Shown one piece after another: positions 19,551 to 28,751 of a DNA stretch of 64,000 bases. Under the pieces are notes generated by a model. It searched no databases. It saw only the letters and a list, made by a program, of their open reading frames with translations, and was not told the DNA's origin. The stretch is from assembly GCA_963816545.1 (NCBI GenBank), contig CAWFLE010000004.1, positions 59,409 to 123,408 of the forward strand. Direction: 5' to 3'. The stretch comes from Albimonas sp963816545 (GTDB taxonomy: Bacteria; Pseudomonadota; Alphaproteobacteria; Rhodobacterales; Rhodobacteraceae). Numbering within the stretch: position 1 is the stretch's first letter; each line of letters begins with the position of its first letter. A program made the position numbers and the translations under genes.

Positions 19551-19766
19551 GGCTCCCTCGGAGGCGGGCCGGCGGAGAGGCCCCCTCGAGGGGGCCGGAG
19601 CCGGGGCGCCGCGCGAAGGTTCCGACTTTGGCTGCGCGTGCGCCCGCGGCGCGTGGCGGGCGGGTCGCCTTTGGCGGCCGTAGCCAGCGGCGGGCGCGGC
19701 GAATGCGCCGCGGGCGGGCCGGCGGCCAGGGGCGGAAGGGCCGGCGCGACGCCTCCGCGGGGCGGG
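19548..19766. other. GC-rich intergenic stretch with 18-bp palindrome
   Basis: No gene seen. GGCCCCCTCGAGGGGGCC at 19579-19596 is a perfect palindrome, and neighbouring blocks resemble the repeat units on the other side of the IS630 copy. Confidence 0.55.
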
Positions 19767-20744
19767 CTACTCGGCGTCCAGCGAGGCGAGGCCTCGGTTG
19801 AGGGCGGCGAGCGCCGCCCGGCCCTCCGCGCTGTCCTTGCGCGCGAGGGCGTGGAAGGCGAGCGCGCCCGCGAGGGCGGGAACGCGCATCAGCTCCGGCG
19901 GCAGGGGCGGGATCTCCGGGCCGAGGAGCGAGGCGGCGGCCGCCTGTCCCTCGGCCACCCTTTGCACGCAATCGGCGGCGGCGGGGGGGGCAAGGCGGAT
20001 CGCGCGCGGCGGCGCGAGGCCGGCGGCGGCGAGGTCCGCGTCCGGGGCGCCCGCGCGGCGGCAGATGGCGAGGCCGCGCAGCGCCGCCGGGGTCTTGGCC
20101 CGCGCGGCGTCGGAGCCGCGGCGGGCGACCCAGACCACGGGGATCGAGGCGAGCGGCGGCGAGCGGTCGTAGCGGGTGCACAGCGCCGCCTCGGGCGCCG
20201 GGAGCAGGTGGACCGCGGCGCAGTCCGGCACGATCCAGGGGAAGGCGAGCACGGCGTCGCCGTCAGGGTGGAGGGCGGCCAGCGCCTCCCATCCGCCGGG
20301 GGCGGTCCGGAGCGTCCGGTCGGGGACGGCGAGGGCCAGGGCCTCGCGGGCGCGGGAGGCGGCGCGGAAGGCGGCGGGGAGGTTGGTGTGCGCCCCGCCG
20401 ATGGCGGCCCGGAGGGGGAGGTCCGGGGCTTCGACCACAGGTGCGGGGGCGGGCGCGGCGGCCTCCGGCGCGGCGGGGTCGGCGGAGGCGGCGGTATCGC
20501 CTGCCGGCAGGCCTTCGGCGCAGGGGAGGCGCAGGGTCTGGCCGGGGCGGATCAGGCCGGGCTCCGAGAGGCGGTCGCGGTTGGCCGCGAAGATCTCGGC
20601 CGAGGCTTCGGGGCGGCCGTAGGCGTCCTGCGCGATGGCGGTGAGGGTGTCGCCCTGCGCTACGGTCCGCTCGCCGCAGGTCTGCTGCGCGGCGGCGGGG
20701 CCGCAGAGGAGGAACGCGGCGAGACCCGCGAAGGGAAGGCGCAT
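19767..20744 (-). CDS. LysM-domain periplasmic protein
   Basis: 325 residues. Signal peptide (about 1-19, ending GPAAA), a LysM peptidoglycan-binding motif at about 28-75 (VAQGDTLTAIAQDAYG ... PGQTLRLPC), an Ala/Pro linker, and a C-terminal domain (about 108-325) resembling a type 3 periplasmic solute-binding fold. The last assignment is weaker. Last gene of a minus-strand cluster, 16 bases after the P450 gene. Confidence 0.78.
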   Translation of the reverse strand: MRLPFAGLAAFLLCGPAAAQQTCGERTVAQGDTLTAIAQDAYGRPEASAEIFAANRDRLSEPGLIRPGQTLRLPCAEGLPAGDTAASADPAAPEAAAPAPAPVVEAPDLPLRAAIGGAHTNLPAAFRAASRAREALALAVPDRTLRTAPGGWEALAALHPDGDAVLAFPWIVPDCAAVHLLPAPEAALCTRYDRSPPLASIPVVWVARRGSDAARAKTPAALRGLAICRRAGAPDADLAAAGLAPPRAIRLAPPAAADCVQRVAEGQAAAASLLGPEIPPLPPELMRVPALAGALAFHALARKDSAEGRAALAALNRGLASLDAE

Positions 20745-20760
20745 GGGCGGGGTCCGGGCT

Positions 20761-21957
20761 TCAGGCCGTGACGCGCAGCGCCGCGAGCCCGTGGAAGTGG
20801 TAGCGGTCAGAATAGCGCGGGGGGGCGGCGAGGCGAAGCGCCGGCAGGCGCCGGAACAGGGTCGCGAGGGCGATCTTCATCTCGAGCCGCGCGAGGGGGG
20901 CCCCGACGCAGAAGTGGATGCCGCCGCCGAAGGCCTGGTGCCGGGCGGCGTCGGGGCGGGAGAGATCCGCCTGCGCCGGGTCGGGGAAGGCCACCGGGTC
21001 GCGGTTGGCGGCGGCGAGGAGGAGGCCCACGGTCTCCCCTTTGCGGAAGCGGCGGCCGGCGGCCTCGGCGTCCTGGAGCGCGTAGCGGGTGAAGAGGTGG
21101 AGGGGCGGGTCGAGGCGCAGCGCCTCCTCCACCGCCGCGTCGGCGCGGGGGTCGGCGAAGGCGGCGGCGGGGAGGCGGCCTTCGAGGGCCAGCTTCGCGG
21201 CGTTGCCGATGCCGTGGACGGTCGCCTCGTGGCCCGCGTTCAGGAGGAGGATGCAGGTGGCGACCAGCTCGGGCTCCGTCAGGCGATCGCCGGCGTCCTC
21301 GGCGGCGATGAGGGCGTCGATCAGGGCGTCTCCGGGGGCGGCGCGGCGGGCGGCGATCAGGTCGCGCATGAAGGCGGAGAAGGCGAGCGTCGCAGCGACG
21401 GCGCGGTCCTCGGCCTCGCGGTCGCGGCGGGCCTCGTACATCGCGACCATGTCGTGGGACCAGGACAGCATCTGGGCGGAGGCGTCGAGGGGGGCGCCGA
21501 GAAGCTCCGCGATCACGGTCATGGGGATGGGGGTGGCGTAGTCGGCGATCAGGTCCGGCTCGGGCCCGAAGCCGTCGATCAGGGCGTTGGCGAGAGACTC
21601 GATCCGGGGGGCGAGGGCGGCGATGGCGCGGGAGGTGAAGGCGCGACTCGCAAGGCGGCGCAGGCGGGTGTGGGCGGGGGGCTCGCGTTCCAGCAGGGAG
21701 TGGGATTCGAAGGCGTAAAAGGGGGCGAGGCGGTCGGGGATGGGGGGCCAGCCCAGCTCCTCTCGGGTGGCGACGTGGGTGATCTCGCGGCCGAAGCGGC
21801 GGTCGCGGAAGATGGCGGAGACGTCGGCGTGGGCGGGGATGACGGGGAAGCCGTAATCCTCCCAGACCGGGGCCCGACCCAGCGCGCGGATGCGCTCGTA
21901 GGCCGGGTACGGGTCCTGGACGAAGGCCGGGTCGGTCGGGGACTGGCGGAAGCTCAT
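20761..21957 (-). CDS. Cytochrome P450
   Basis: Soluble class I-type P450 of 398 residues. Haem-binding loop FGGGIHFCVG with the axial Cys, ExxR helix EEALR, and the oxygen-activation I-helix LLLNAGHEATVHG. Substrate cannot be inferred. Redox partners are not adjacent. The start codon overlaps the stop of the upstream HCCA-isomerase-like gene by 4 bases, so the two are translationally coupled. Confidence 0.95.
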   Translation of the reverse strand: MSFRQSPTDPAFVQDPYPAYERIRALGRAPVWEDYGFPVIPAHADVSAIFRDRRFGREITHVATREELGWPPIPDRLAPFYAFESHSLLEREPPAHTRLRRLASRAFTSRAIAALAPRIESLANALIDGFGPEPDLIADYATPIPMTVIAELLGAPLDASAQMLSWSHDMVAMYEARRDREAEDRAVAATLAFSAFMRDLIAARRAAPGDALIDALIAAEDAGDRLTEPELVATCILLLNAGHEATVHGIGNAAKLALEGRLPAAAFADPRADAAVEEALRLDPPLHLFTRYALQDAEAAGRRFRKGETVGLLLAAANRDPVAFPDPAQADLSRPDAARHQAFGGGIHFCVGAPLARLEMKIALATLFRRLPALRLAAPPRYSDRYHFHGLAALRVTA

Positions 21958-22607
21958 CGGGGCTTCAGGCCGGCCTTCTTCATGGTCCAGAGGGCGAGGT
22001 CGATGCGGTCCTGGCCGAAGAAGGGCTCGCCCTCGAAGGCCAGCGTGGGGACGCCCCAGTGGCCGGCTTCCTCCAGCGCCTGCTGGTTGGCCTCGATCTC
22101 GGCCTCCAGCGCGTCCTCATGGCCGTCGAGCTCGGACTGGAGGTCCGTCAGCGACAGGCCGGCGCGGGCGACGATGGGGGCGAGGTTCTCGTCGAGGTGC
22201 CAGTTCTCGATCCGCTCGCCCCAGAGGGCGCGGGAGACCTGGAAGATGAACTCCAGCCCCTGCTCGGGCCCGCGGCGGGCGGCGAGAACGCCGAGGCGGG
22301 TGATCCGGCGGATATAGGGCTGGTCGGCGGCGATCTTCCGGGTCTGGAAGTCCTGGACGATGGGGTCGGGCTTCGGGAAGGCGAAGGGAAGGCCGAGGAA
22401 GTCCGCCACCCGGCGAACGTCCCGCTGGAGGTAGGGGATCCACTGCGCGGGCTCGCGCTGGAAGAACTCCGGGTCGCGGATGGCGATGGGGTAGACGGGG
22501 CGCACGTGGATGGCGAGGTCCCATTCCCGCGTCAGCGCCCGCAGGCGGGGCGTGGCGAGGTAGGAATAGGGGGAGCGGAAGGACCAGAAGAGGTCGGCGT
22601 GCAGCAT
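21954..22607 (-). CDS. 2-hydroxychromene-2-carboxylate isomerase-like protein (DsbA/GST-kappa fold)
   Basis: 217 residues. N-terminal thioredoxin-like start LFWSFRSPYSYLA, where a Ser replaces the DsbA cysteines as in HCCA isomerases, and C-terminal GHWGVPTLAFEGEPFFGQDR. HCCA isomerases act with glutathione in naphthalene-type aromatic breakdown, but family members often have unknown substrates. It overlaps the P450 gene, suggesting a joint oxidation/isomerisation step (inference). Confidence 0.85.
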   Translation of the reverse strand: MLHADLFWSFRSPYSYLATPRLRALTREWDLAIHVRPVYPIAIRDPEFFQREPAQWIPYLQRDVRRVADFLGLPFAFPKPDPIVQDFQTRKIAADQPYIRRITRLGVLAARRGPEQGLEFIFQVSRALWGERIENWHLDENLAPIVARAGLSLTDLQSELDGHEDALEAEIEANQQALEEAGHWGVPTLAFEGEPFFGQDRIDLALWTMKKAGLKPR

Positions 22608-22675
22608 GGGGCCTCCGGGGCGGGGTCTGACCCCGCCGTTTCACCAGATCGCGGCGCGGGGCGCCAGCCGGCGCG

Positions 22676-23392
22676 TCAGAGGGCGCGGCCGCCGCGGCCG
22701 AAGACCGTGGAGAGCACCTGCTGGGCGAGGCCCGCGCAGAGAAGGTAGAGGCTGGTGATCACCAGGCCCCACTGCGCGAAGGCGCCGATTTCGAAGTCGG
22801 CGGCGGCGGCCCAGCCGGCGAAGACCATCCACAGGATCGCAGCCGGGAGCGACACGCGCCGCCAGCGGGCGGTCCGCACCGGATGGATGAAGCGCAGCGG
22901 CATGAACATGGCCGCGGCGAGGACCACGACGGTGACCACGATCACCGTGGGCGAGGGGGTGATGGCGAAGAACACCGCCACGACCATGTTCCAGCAGCCG
23001 GGGAAGCCCTGGAAGCTCTTGTCCGAGGTCTTCATCCAGCTTCCCGCGAAGTAGAGCCCGCTGGAGAAGGTGATGCCGATCAGCGCCGCCCAGGCCCAGA
23101 AGCCGGGCAGGATCCCGGACTGGAACAGCGCGTAGGCCGGGATGAACACGTAGGTCAGGTAGTCGATGATGAGGTCGAGCACCACGCCGTCTATGTGCGG
23201 GGCGTAGGTGCGGACGTCGAAGCGGCGGGCGAGGGGGCCGTCCACCCCGTCCACCGCGAAGGCCACCACCAGCCACAGGAACATCTGGCTCCAGTTCGCA
23301 TCCACGGCCGCGAGCAACGCGAACATGGCGAACACCGCCCCGGTGGCGGTGAGCAGGTGGACGGAGAAGGCGCGCAGGACCGTCGTCATCAT
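22676..23392 (-). CDS. pcs: Phosphatidylcholine synthase
   Basis: Inner-membrane CDP-alcohol phosphotransferase that joins choline and CDP-diacylglycerol. About 238 residues with eight hydrophobic stretches. The motif DGVDGPLAR followed 12 residues later by GVVLDLIIDYLTYV is the spacing typical of Pcs, longer than in PgsA/PssA. WMKTSDKSFQGFPGCWN is also Pcs-like. I take the ATG at 23392; a TTG six codons earlier lies within the apparent promoter. First gene of the cluster. Confidence 0.9.
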   Translation of the reverse strand: MMTTVLRAFSVHLLTATGAVFAMFALLAAVDANWSQMFLWLVVAFAVDGVDGPLARRFDVRTYAPHIDGVVLDLIIDYLTYVFIPAYALFQSGILPGFWAWAALIGITFSSGLYFAGSWMKTSDKSFQGFPGCWNMVVAVFFAITPSPTVIVVTVVVLAAAMFMPLRFIHPVRTARWRRVSLPAAILWMVFAGWAAAADFEIGAFAQWGLVITSLYLLCAGLAQQVLSTVFGRGGRAL

Positions 23393-23398
23393 TCCGTT

Positions 23399-23426
23399 TC
23401 TATAGTGCAATGAAGCTGCTTTGTAA
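23399..23426 (-). promoter_or_regulatory. Probable sigma-70-type promoter of pcs, near-leaderless
   Basis: On the minus strand TTACAA (23421-23426) and TATAGA (23399-23404) are separated by 16 bases. The -10 box ends 6 bases before the ATG at 23392, so transcription would start at or within a few bases of the start codon. No Shine-Dalgarno site is visible, which fits a leaderless message. Confidence 0.5.
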
Positions 23427-23878
23427 GGCGCGCGAATCCGCGGCCCCGGCGGCGGGGAACATGCCGCGGCGCGCGGGGCGGCGCACGAAGGCCCGTTGCC
23501 GCGGCCTTAGGAAGCGCGGAGATCATGGGTTTCGTTAGCGTTCTCAACGGGTTGTCGGCGGAGAAGCGGCGGATGCGGTGCGGCCGGACGCAGCGGCGCG
23601 GCCCTTGGGCGCGGCCGCTCACCGGGGCGGATGATTCTGGTCGGGGCGGCGACAGGAACGGCCGAAAGCCGGCGGGGGCGCGCCGCCGCGGTCCTGCCGA
23701 TGGGAGCGATCGTCGGTCATGGACATCCGGGGCGGCTGCCGCGGCGCCTGCGAAACCCGTCTGGAGGAGATCGCGCGGCGGCTCGGGGAGGCGGCGGCCG
23801 GGGGCCGAGGCGGGAAGGCGCAGCCTGACAGGCCTTCCAGCGCCGCAGCGGCTTCGGCCGCGCTCCGCGGGTCCGCGG
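23427..23878. other. Intergenic stretch, no gene seen
   Basis: About 450 GC-rich bases between the pcs promoter and the atpG relic. The open frames are low-complexity and resemble no family I recognise. It may contain remnants of whatever followed the N-ATPase operon. Confidence 0.5.
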
Positions 23879-24711
23879 TCAGCGCCTGCGGCCCGCTTCC
23901 GCCCCGGCGGCCAGCTCCACGATCTCGTCGGTGATCTCCTCCTGGCGCAGGCGGCGGGAGAGGCCCGTCGGGGACTCGAACTCCTTCGAGGCGGCGCCGG
24001 ACGCGGCGACCATCGCGCGCAACCGCGCTTCGTTCTCGGCGGCGAGGGGCAGGATCAGGCCTTCGCACAGCTCCGCGAACGGATGCTCCTCGGCCCGCCT
24101 CGCGACGAGGACTCGGGCGGGAGGGTCAGCTGCGGAGACCGGCCCGGGGGCGGCGGCATGAAGCGGCCGAAGACCAGCGTGCGCCGCGCGATCCGCCGGG
24201 GCGAGGCCCCCGGCAGGGCGTGCGCGAGGGTCGCGCGCGCTGACGGGCCGCCCTCCTCCGGCGCCAGCAGCGCCTGCGCGGCGCGATCGGCCAGCGGCGC
24301 CGCCTGGTCGGCATGGGCCGCCATCGGCGCCGACCAGCGCAGCGGCAGACCCTCGGCCCGCGCGGCGTCGGCGGCGCGCAGGCCGATCAACAGAAGGTCC
24401 GTCGGCGCCTCGGCGCGCACGGCCTCCAGCACGCGGTCGTCGAAGCCGCCCACGAAGCCCTGCTCGGCGCAGATGGCGATGACGGCGTGGCGATGTCCGC
24501 CGGAAGGGGCCGGGTGGGCCGCGTGGGGCATGACGCTGATGGCGTCGCCGAGGGCCTGCGACACCGTCGCGGTGTAGCCCCGCGCGCCGGCCAGCCGGGC
24601 CTCCGCCTCCCGCATCCGCGCCGCGGCCACGCGGCGCATGGCCGACGCCGCCGCCGAAAGCTGGCGGATGTCCTCGATGCGCCGGGCGAGTTCGGCGGAG
24701 CGTCCGCTCAT
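23879..24711 (-). pseudogene. atpG: N-type ATPase gamma subunit relic
   Basis: Gamma subunit of the alternative (N-type, proposed Na+-pumping) F-ATPase. N-terminal helix ELARRIEDIRQLSAAASAMRRVAAARM, central AEQGFVGGFDDRVLE, and C-terminal helix VARRAEEHPFAELCEGLIL ... RQEEITDEIVELAAGAEA. The two halves are in different frames, with a missing base near 24109. Last gene of the N-ATPase order B-E-F-A-G. It overlaps atpA by 4 bases. Confidence 0.85.
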
Positions 24712-26223
24712 TCTCCCGCTCCGGCCTCGTCGAGGAGGCGGCGCACGAGGGCCGACAGCCGCGCCCGCGCCTGATCGTCCAGACGCTCGCCCGCCTCCAC
24801 CGCGGTCAGCACGTCCGACGCCTCGGCGTCGAGCCGCGCGGGCAGGCGGGCGCGCAGCGCCTCCAGCGCCTCCGGGCGCTTGCCGTCCAGCGCCCCGTCC
24901 GCCAGCGCCGCCAGCAGCGCCGCCTGGTCCCCCAGCCTGAGGACGGCGAGGCGCGGCTGCGTCGGCAGCGCCCGGATCGCCCCCCCGCGCGCGATCTGCG
25001 CCGAGAGCCGCGCATCCGACAGCCCCCCGAGCCGCGAGAACATCTCCAGCTCCAGGAACTGCGCGTAATCGAGCCTCAGCCGCCCCGACAGCGCCCGGAG
25101 AGCGGGAACCTGCGCCTTGCCGCCCACGCGGCTCATGCTCGGCCCCACGTCCACCGCCGGCCGCTGCCCCGCCGCGAAGAGCCGCTGGTCGCGGACGATC
25201 TGGCCGTCGGTGATGGAGATCAGGTTGGTCGGGATGCAGGCGGAGAGCGCGCCCGCATCCGGCTCCGCGATGGGAAGCGCCGTGAGGGCCCCCCGCCCTT
25301 CTCGGGCGAGAGCCTGGCCGCCCGTTCCAGCAGGCGGGCGTGGAGGTGGAAGATGTCGCCCGGACAGGCCTCGCGCCCCGGCGGCTCGCGCGTCAGGAGC
25401 GCCAGTTCGCGGTGGGTGGCGGCGTGCTTCGACAAATGGTCGAACACGATCAGGGCGTGGCCGTCACGGTCCCGCACCTCCCCGGCCATGGCCATGCCCG
25501 CGAAGGGCGCCGCCCATTGCAGGCCGGCGGGCGCGGCGGCGGAGGCCACGACGAAGATGCACCGCTCGGGCGCGCCCATGGCGGCGGACGGCGTCGATCG
25601 CCCGCCGCACCGCCGTCGCCCGCTGCCGGATGGCGACGTAGATGCAGATCACGTCGGACCGCTTCTGCGCCACGATGGCGTCCACCGCGAGGGAGGTCTT
25701 CCCCGTCGCCCGGTCTCCGATCAGCAGTTCCCGCTGTCCGCGCCCGAGGGTGAACAGCGCGTCGATGGCGCGCCCGCCCGTCTCCACCTGCTCGGTGATC
25801 GGCGCTCGGTCGATGATGGCGGGGTCCGCGCGCTCGATCGGCTGGAGCGGGCCCTGCGGCGGCGCCCCCCCGTCGAGCGGGCGGCCGAGCGGGTCGACCC
25901 GCCCCAGCAGCCCGTCGCCCACGAGGGTGCGCAGCACCTCGCCCGTGCCGCGCACCTCGTGCCCGGCCTCGACGGCGGCGGCGTCCTCCACGAGGACGGC
26001 GCTGATGGCGTCCTCCTCCAGCGCGAGCGCGAAGCCCATGCCCCCGCCCTCGAACAACAGCAGGTCGTCCAGCCTGACCTGCGGGAAGCCGGAGATGCGG
26101 GCGATGCCGTCCCCCGCCGGGATCACCCGCCCGACCGCATCCGCCTCGGGCTCGAGGCGCGCGGCGCTCGACGTCGAGGCGCCGGAGGAGCTCCGAGAGC
26201 CAGGCGTCGGGATCAGTCGTCAT
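24708..26223 (-). pseudogene. atpA: N-type ATPase alpha subunit relic, three frameshifts
   Basis: Alpha subunit. It starts MTTDPDAWLSELLRRLDVE and continues after a frame change near 26160 as VIPAGDGIARISGFPQV..., with the P-loop GDRATGKTSLAVDAIVAQK. Near 25575 an extra G shifts the frame before APERCIFVVASAAAPAG. Near 25290 a lost base precedes LTALPIAEPDAGALSA...ITDGQIV. The C-terminal helical domain ends DDQARARLSALVRRLLDEAGAGE. The order of domains is complete, so only small indels have broken it. Overlaps atpF by 11 bases. Confidence 0.88.
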
Positions 26224-26948
26224 GGCGCCTCAGCTCCGCCGCCATGCGGTCCAGGTCCGCGCGGAGGTGGTTGCGCGCGACCCCCGTGCGCGCCGGCGAT
26301 CTCCAGCCCCGCGATCAGGCCTGCGTCGGCGGACGGGGCGAGCCGCGCCTCGGCCCCCGGCGCGCGGGAGAGAGCGGCGGTCAGCGCGCCCCGTTCGTCC
26401 TCCGACAGGGCGCGCGGCGCCCGGACGGCGACGGGGGCGGCCGGCAGCTCCCGGCGCGTCTCCTCCGGCAGGCCCGCCACCGCATCCGACAGCCCGTCGA
26501 TGAAGGGGGCCGCCTCGGCGGCTTCCGGCAGGCAGGCGAGCGCGCGGGCGGCGGTCTCCACCGCCAGCCGCGCCGCGCGGTCGGAGGATGCGGCCACCTC
26601 ACGCCTCCCCTCGTCCTCCGCCCGCGCCCGGGCGGCGGCGAGCAGCGCGTCCGCCGCCTTCCGGGCCTCGGCCAGCATCGACGCCTCGTCCCGCTCGGCG
26701 TCCCGGGCGGCGGCCTCCATCAGGCCGCGCCGCGCCTCGGCGGCGGCCCGGGCCTCGGCCTCGGCGCTCGCCTGCGCCTCTTGCGCGGCGCGGCGGGACG
26801 CCTCCGCCGCTTCAAGATTCCGCAACGCGGCCTCGCGCCGCTTCTGGACGGTGCCGTCCAGAGGGACGAAGAGAAACCGGCGCAGGATCCACAACAGGAC
26901 GAGGACGTTGAGCGTCTGCAACCCGAGGATCCACCGGTCGAAGCGCAT
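26213..26948 (-). pseudogene. atpF: N-type ATPase b/delta-like subunit relic
   Basis: N-terminal membrane helix (TLNVLVLLWILRRFLFVPL) followed by a long Ala/Glu/Arg coiled-coil and a delta-like C-terminal part (GLIAGLEIAG), as in AtpF of N-ATPases (about 240 residues). Near 26285 a frame change is needed to reach the normal ending VARNHLRADLDRMAAELRR and a TGA at 26213. Without it the reading runs to 26220 with an unrelated tail. Confidence 0.82.
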
Positions 26949-26957
26949 GGCGCGGCG

Positions 26958-27199
26958 TCAGCCCGCGAAGGGGTTGGCGAAGCGCAACAGCAGCGCCACC
27001 ACCGGGCGGTAGATCGCCGTGGTCTCGATCATCGCCAAGCCCCGAACAGCGTCCGCGAGAGCGTGCCGGCGGCCTCGGGCTGGCGGGCGATCGTGTCCAT
27101 GGCCGCGGCCACGGCTCGCCCCTCGGCGAGCGAGGGTCCGATGGCGCCGAAGGACACGGCGAGGATGGAGATCATCCCGATCGGGTCCATGTCAGCCAT
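26958..27199 (-). pseudogene. atpE: N-type ATPase c-ring subunit relic
   Basis: Two-helix proteolipid: SFGAIGPSLAEGRAVAAAM (helix 1 and loop) and GLAMIETTAIY (helix 2 with the ion-binding Glu). One base is missing near 27042, where family members read LFVGLAMIE. Helix 1 is a few residues shorter than usual, and helix 2 carries Arg and Pro (YRPVVALLLRF) where hydrophobic residues are normal, which suggests real relaxation of selection. It overlaps the end of atpB by 8 bases. Confidence 0.82.
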
Positions 27200-27810
27200 T
27201 CGAGGCGGGCTCCTTCTTCCGGGGCGCCGGGGGGAGGCCTTCTCCCGCCGCGGCGCCGATGAACACGGTGGCGAGCACCGCAAAGATGTAGCCTGCACGG
27301 CGACCGTCAGCAGGTCGAGCGCCATGAGCGGGATGGGGATCGGCAGACCGGCGGGCGAGCGCGCGAGCCCCACCACGAACACCCCGCTCATGACGTTGCC
27401 GAACAGGCGGACGGCCAGCGAGAAGGTGCGCGTCAGCTGCTCCACGAGGTTGAGGGGGATCATGATCCAGCTCGGCTCCGCGAAGATGCGCAGGCAGCCG
27501 GGCGGGCCCCACTCGGCGACGCCGTAGCGGACGGTGGCGACGAGCACGATCAGCGCCAGCGCGGCATCGGTCTCGAGGCGCGCGGTCGGCGGCTCGAGAC
27601 CGGGACCAGCGAGGACCAGTTGGCGATGAGGATGTAGAGGAAGATCGTGCCGATCGGCGCGCGGAAGGGGGCGGGGTCGCGCTGCACCGTCTCGCGGATC
27701 TGGTCGTCGATGAAGCCGAGCACGGCCTCCAGCAGGGCCTGCCGGGCGCCCGGACGCAGCGCGAGGCGCCGCGTCGAGAGAGCGGACCCGAGGCCCAGCG
27801 CGGCCATCAT
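27192..27810 (-). pseudogene. atpB: N-type ATPase a subunit relic, 5' end removed by IS630
   Basis: Integral membrane a subunit. Visible: LGLGSALSTRRLALRPG, FLYILIANWSSLVP, then after a frame change near 27605 LEPPTARLETDAALALIVL, the essential Arg region VEQLTRTFSLAVRLFGNVMSG, and after a second change near 27292 YIFAVLATVFIGAA. The first transmembrane part is absent because the IS630 end (TA at 27810-27811) lies within the gene. No atpD, atpC, atpQ or atpR lies on the other side. Confidence 0.85.
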
Positions 27811-28751
27811 ACCGCCGCGCCTAACCGATGACCCTCTTGATCCACGGCTGGAGGCACGGGGAGCGGATGCGGGACGGATCGTCGGCGAAGGCGTTCCAGG
27901 CGCGACAGCAGGCGTCGACGATGGCGTCGAAGCCCTCGAAGACGCGCAGGCTCGGGAAGCGCTCGCGGAGCCATAGCCAGACGCGCTCCATCGGGTTGAG
28001 CTGGGGCGAATACGGCGGCAGCGGGACGAGGCTGACGTTCGGCGGGACCCGGAGCGCCTTGGCGCCGTGCCAGCCGGCGCGGTCGAGGATCATGACGGCG
28101 TGCTCGTCATCGGGGATCGTGGCCGCGAAGGCATCGAGGAAGATCCGCATCGCCTGCGTGCCGACCTCGGGCAGGACGAGACCGAAGGCGGCCTCCCCGT
28201 CGGGGCGGGCGGCGCCGAAGACATAGGTCCACTCGAAGCGCTGGTCCTGGCGGCCCGGCGGGCGGCGGCCTCGGCTCCACCAGCGATGGCAGAGCCGGCC
28301 CTTCTGGCCGACCCGCATCTCGTCCTGGAACCACAGCGTGATCCGCTTGCCCGGATGCGCCTCGGCCGCGGTCTTCAGCGCAGCCCGCAGCCCGCTTTTT
28401 CGAAGCGACGCTGCGCCGCCTCGTCGCTCTTCGGAGGCGTGGGGCGGACCTTCTGCCGTGAGACCCCCTCGCGCCGCAGGATCCGCGACAGGCTCTGCGG
28501 GGTCAGGCGCTTGTCCAAGCGAGCCTCGACCCAGCGACAGAGGTCCGGAAGGGTCCAGCTGCTCACCGCGTCCTTCTCAGGGTCCGGACCGCGGAAGATC
28601 CGGTCGAAGAGCAGCGCCGGCGGCCGGCCCGGCAGCGGCCGGTCGCGCACGCCCTCCGGTCCGTCGGCGTTGCAGCGCAGCACCGCGTCGCGCAGCGCCT
28701 GCCGCTCCATGCCCGCGGCCGTCGCCGCGTCCGCCCGGCTCATGGCGTCCA
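27810..28751 (-). mobile_element. IS630-family element, copy 2, truncated
   Basis: Nearly identical to 18396-19547 but on the other strand. Its transposase 3' end is complete to the TA at 27810-27811; the first roughly 210 bases are missing. The break is exactly where a 96-bp palindromic element begins (28752). It lies within the start of atpB. Confidence 0.9.
27821..28751 (-). pseudogene. IS630 transposase, N-terminally truncated
   Basis: Catalytic part intact (FQDEMRVGQKG, ILDRAGWHGAKAL, PQLNPMERVW) and the proper ending CLQPWIKRVIG, showing what copy 1 would read without its 4-base insertion. The gaaaaag slip site is conserved near 28395. The orfA part begins only at the residue before MSRADAATAAG; about 38 N-terminal residues are lost, so the protein is unlikely to be active. 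Confidence 0.88.

Noticed and set aside
23525..24577. 350-codon plus-strand frame opposite the atpG relic
   Set aside because: Arg/Ala/Gly low complexity; the minus strand encodes recognisable gamma-subunit helices.
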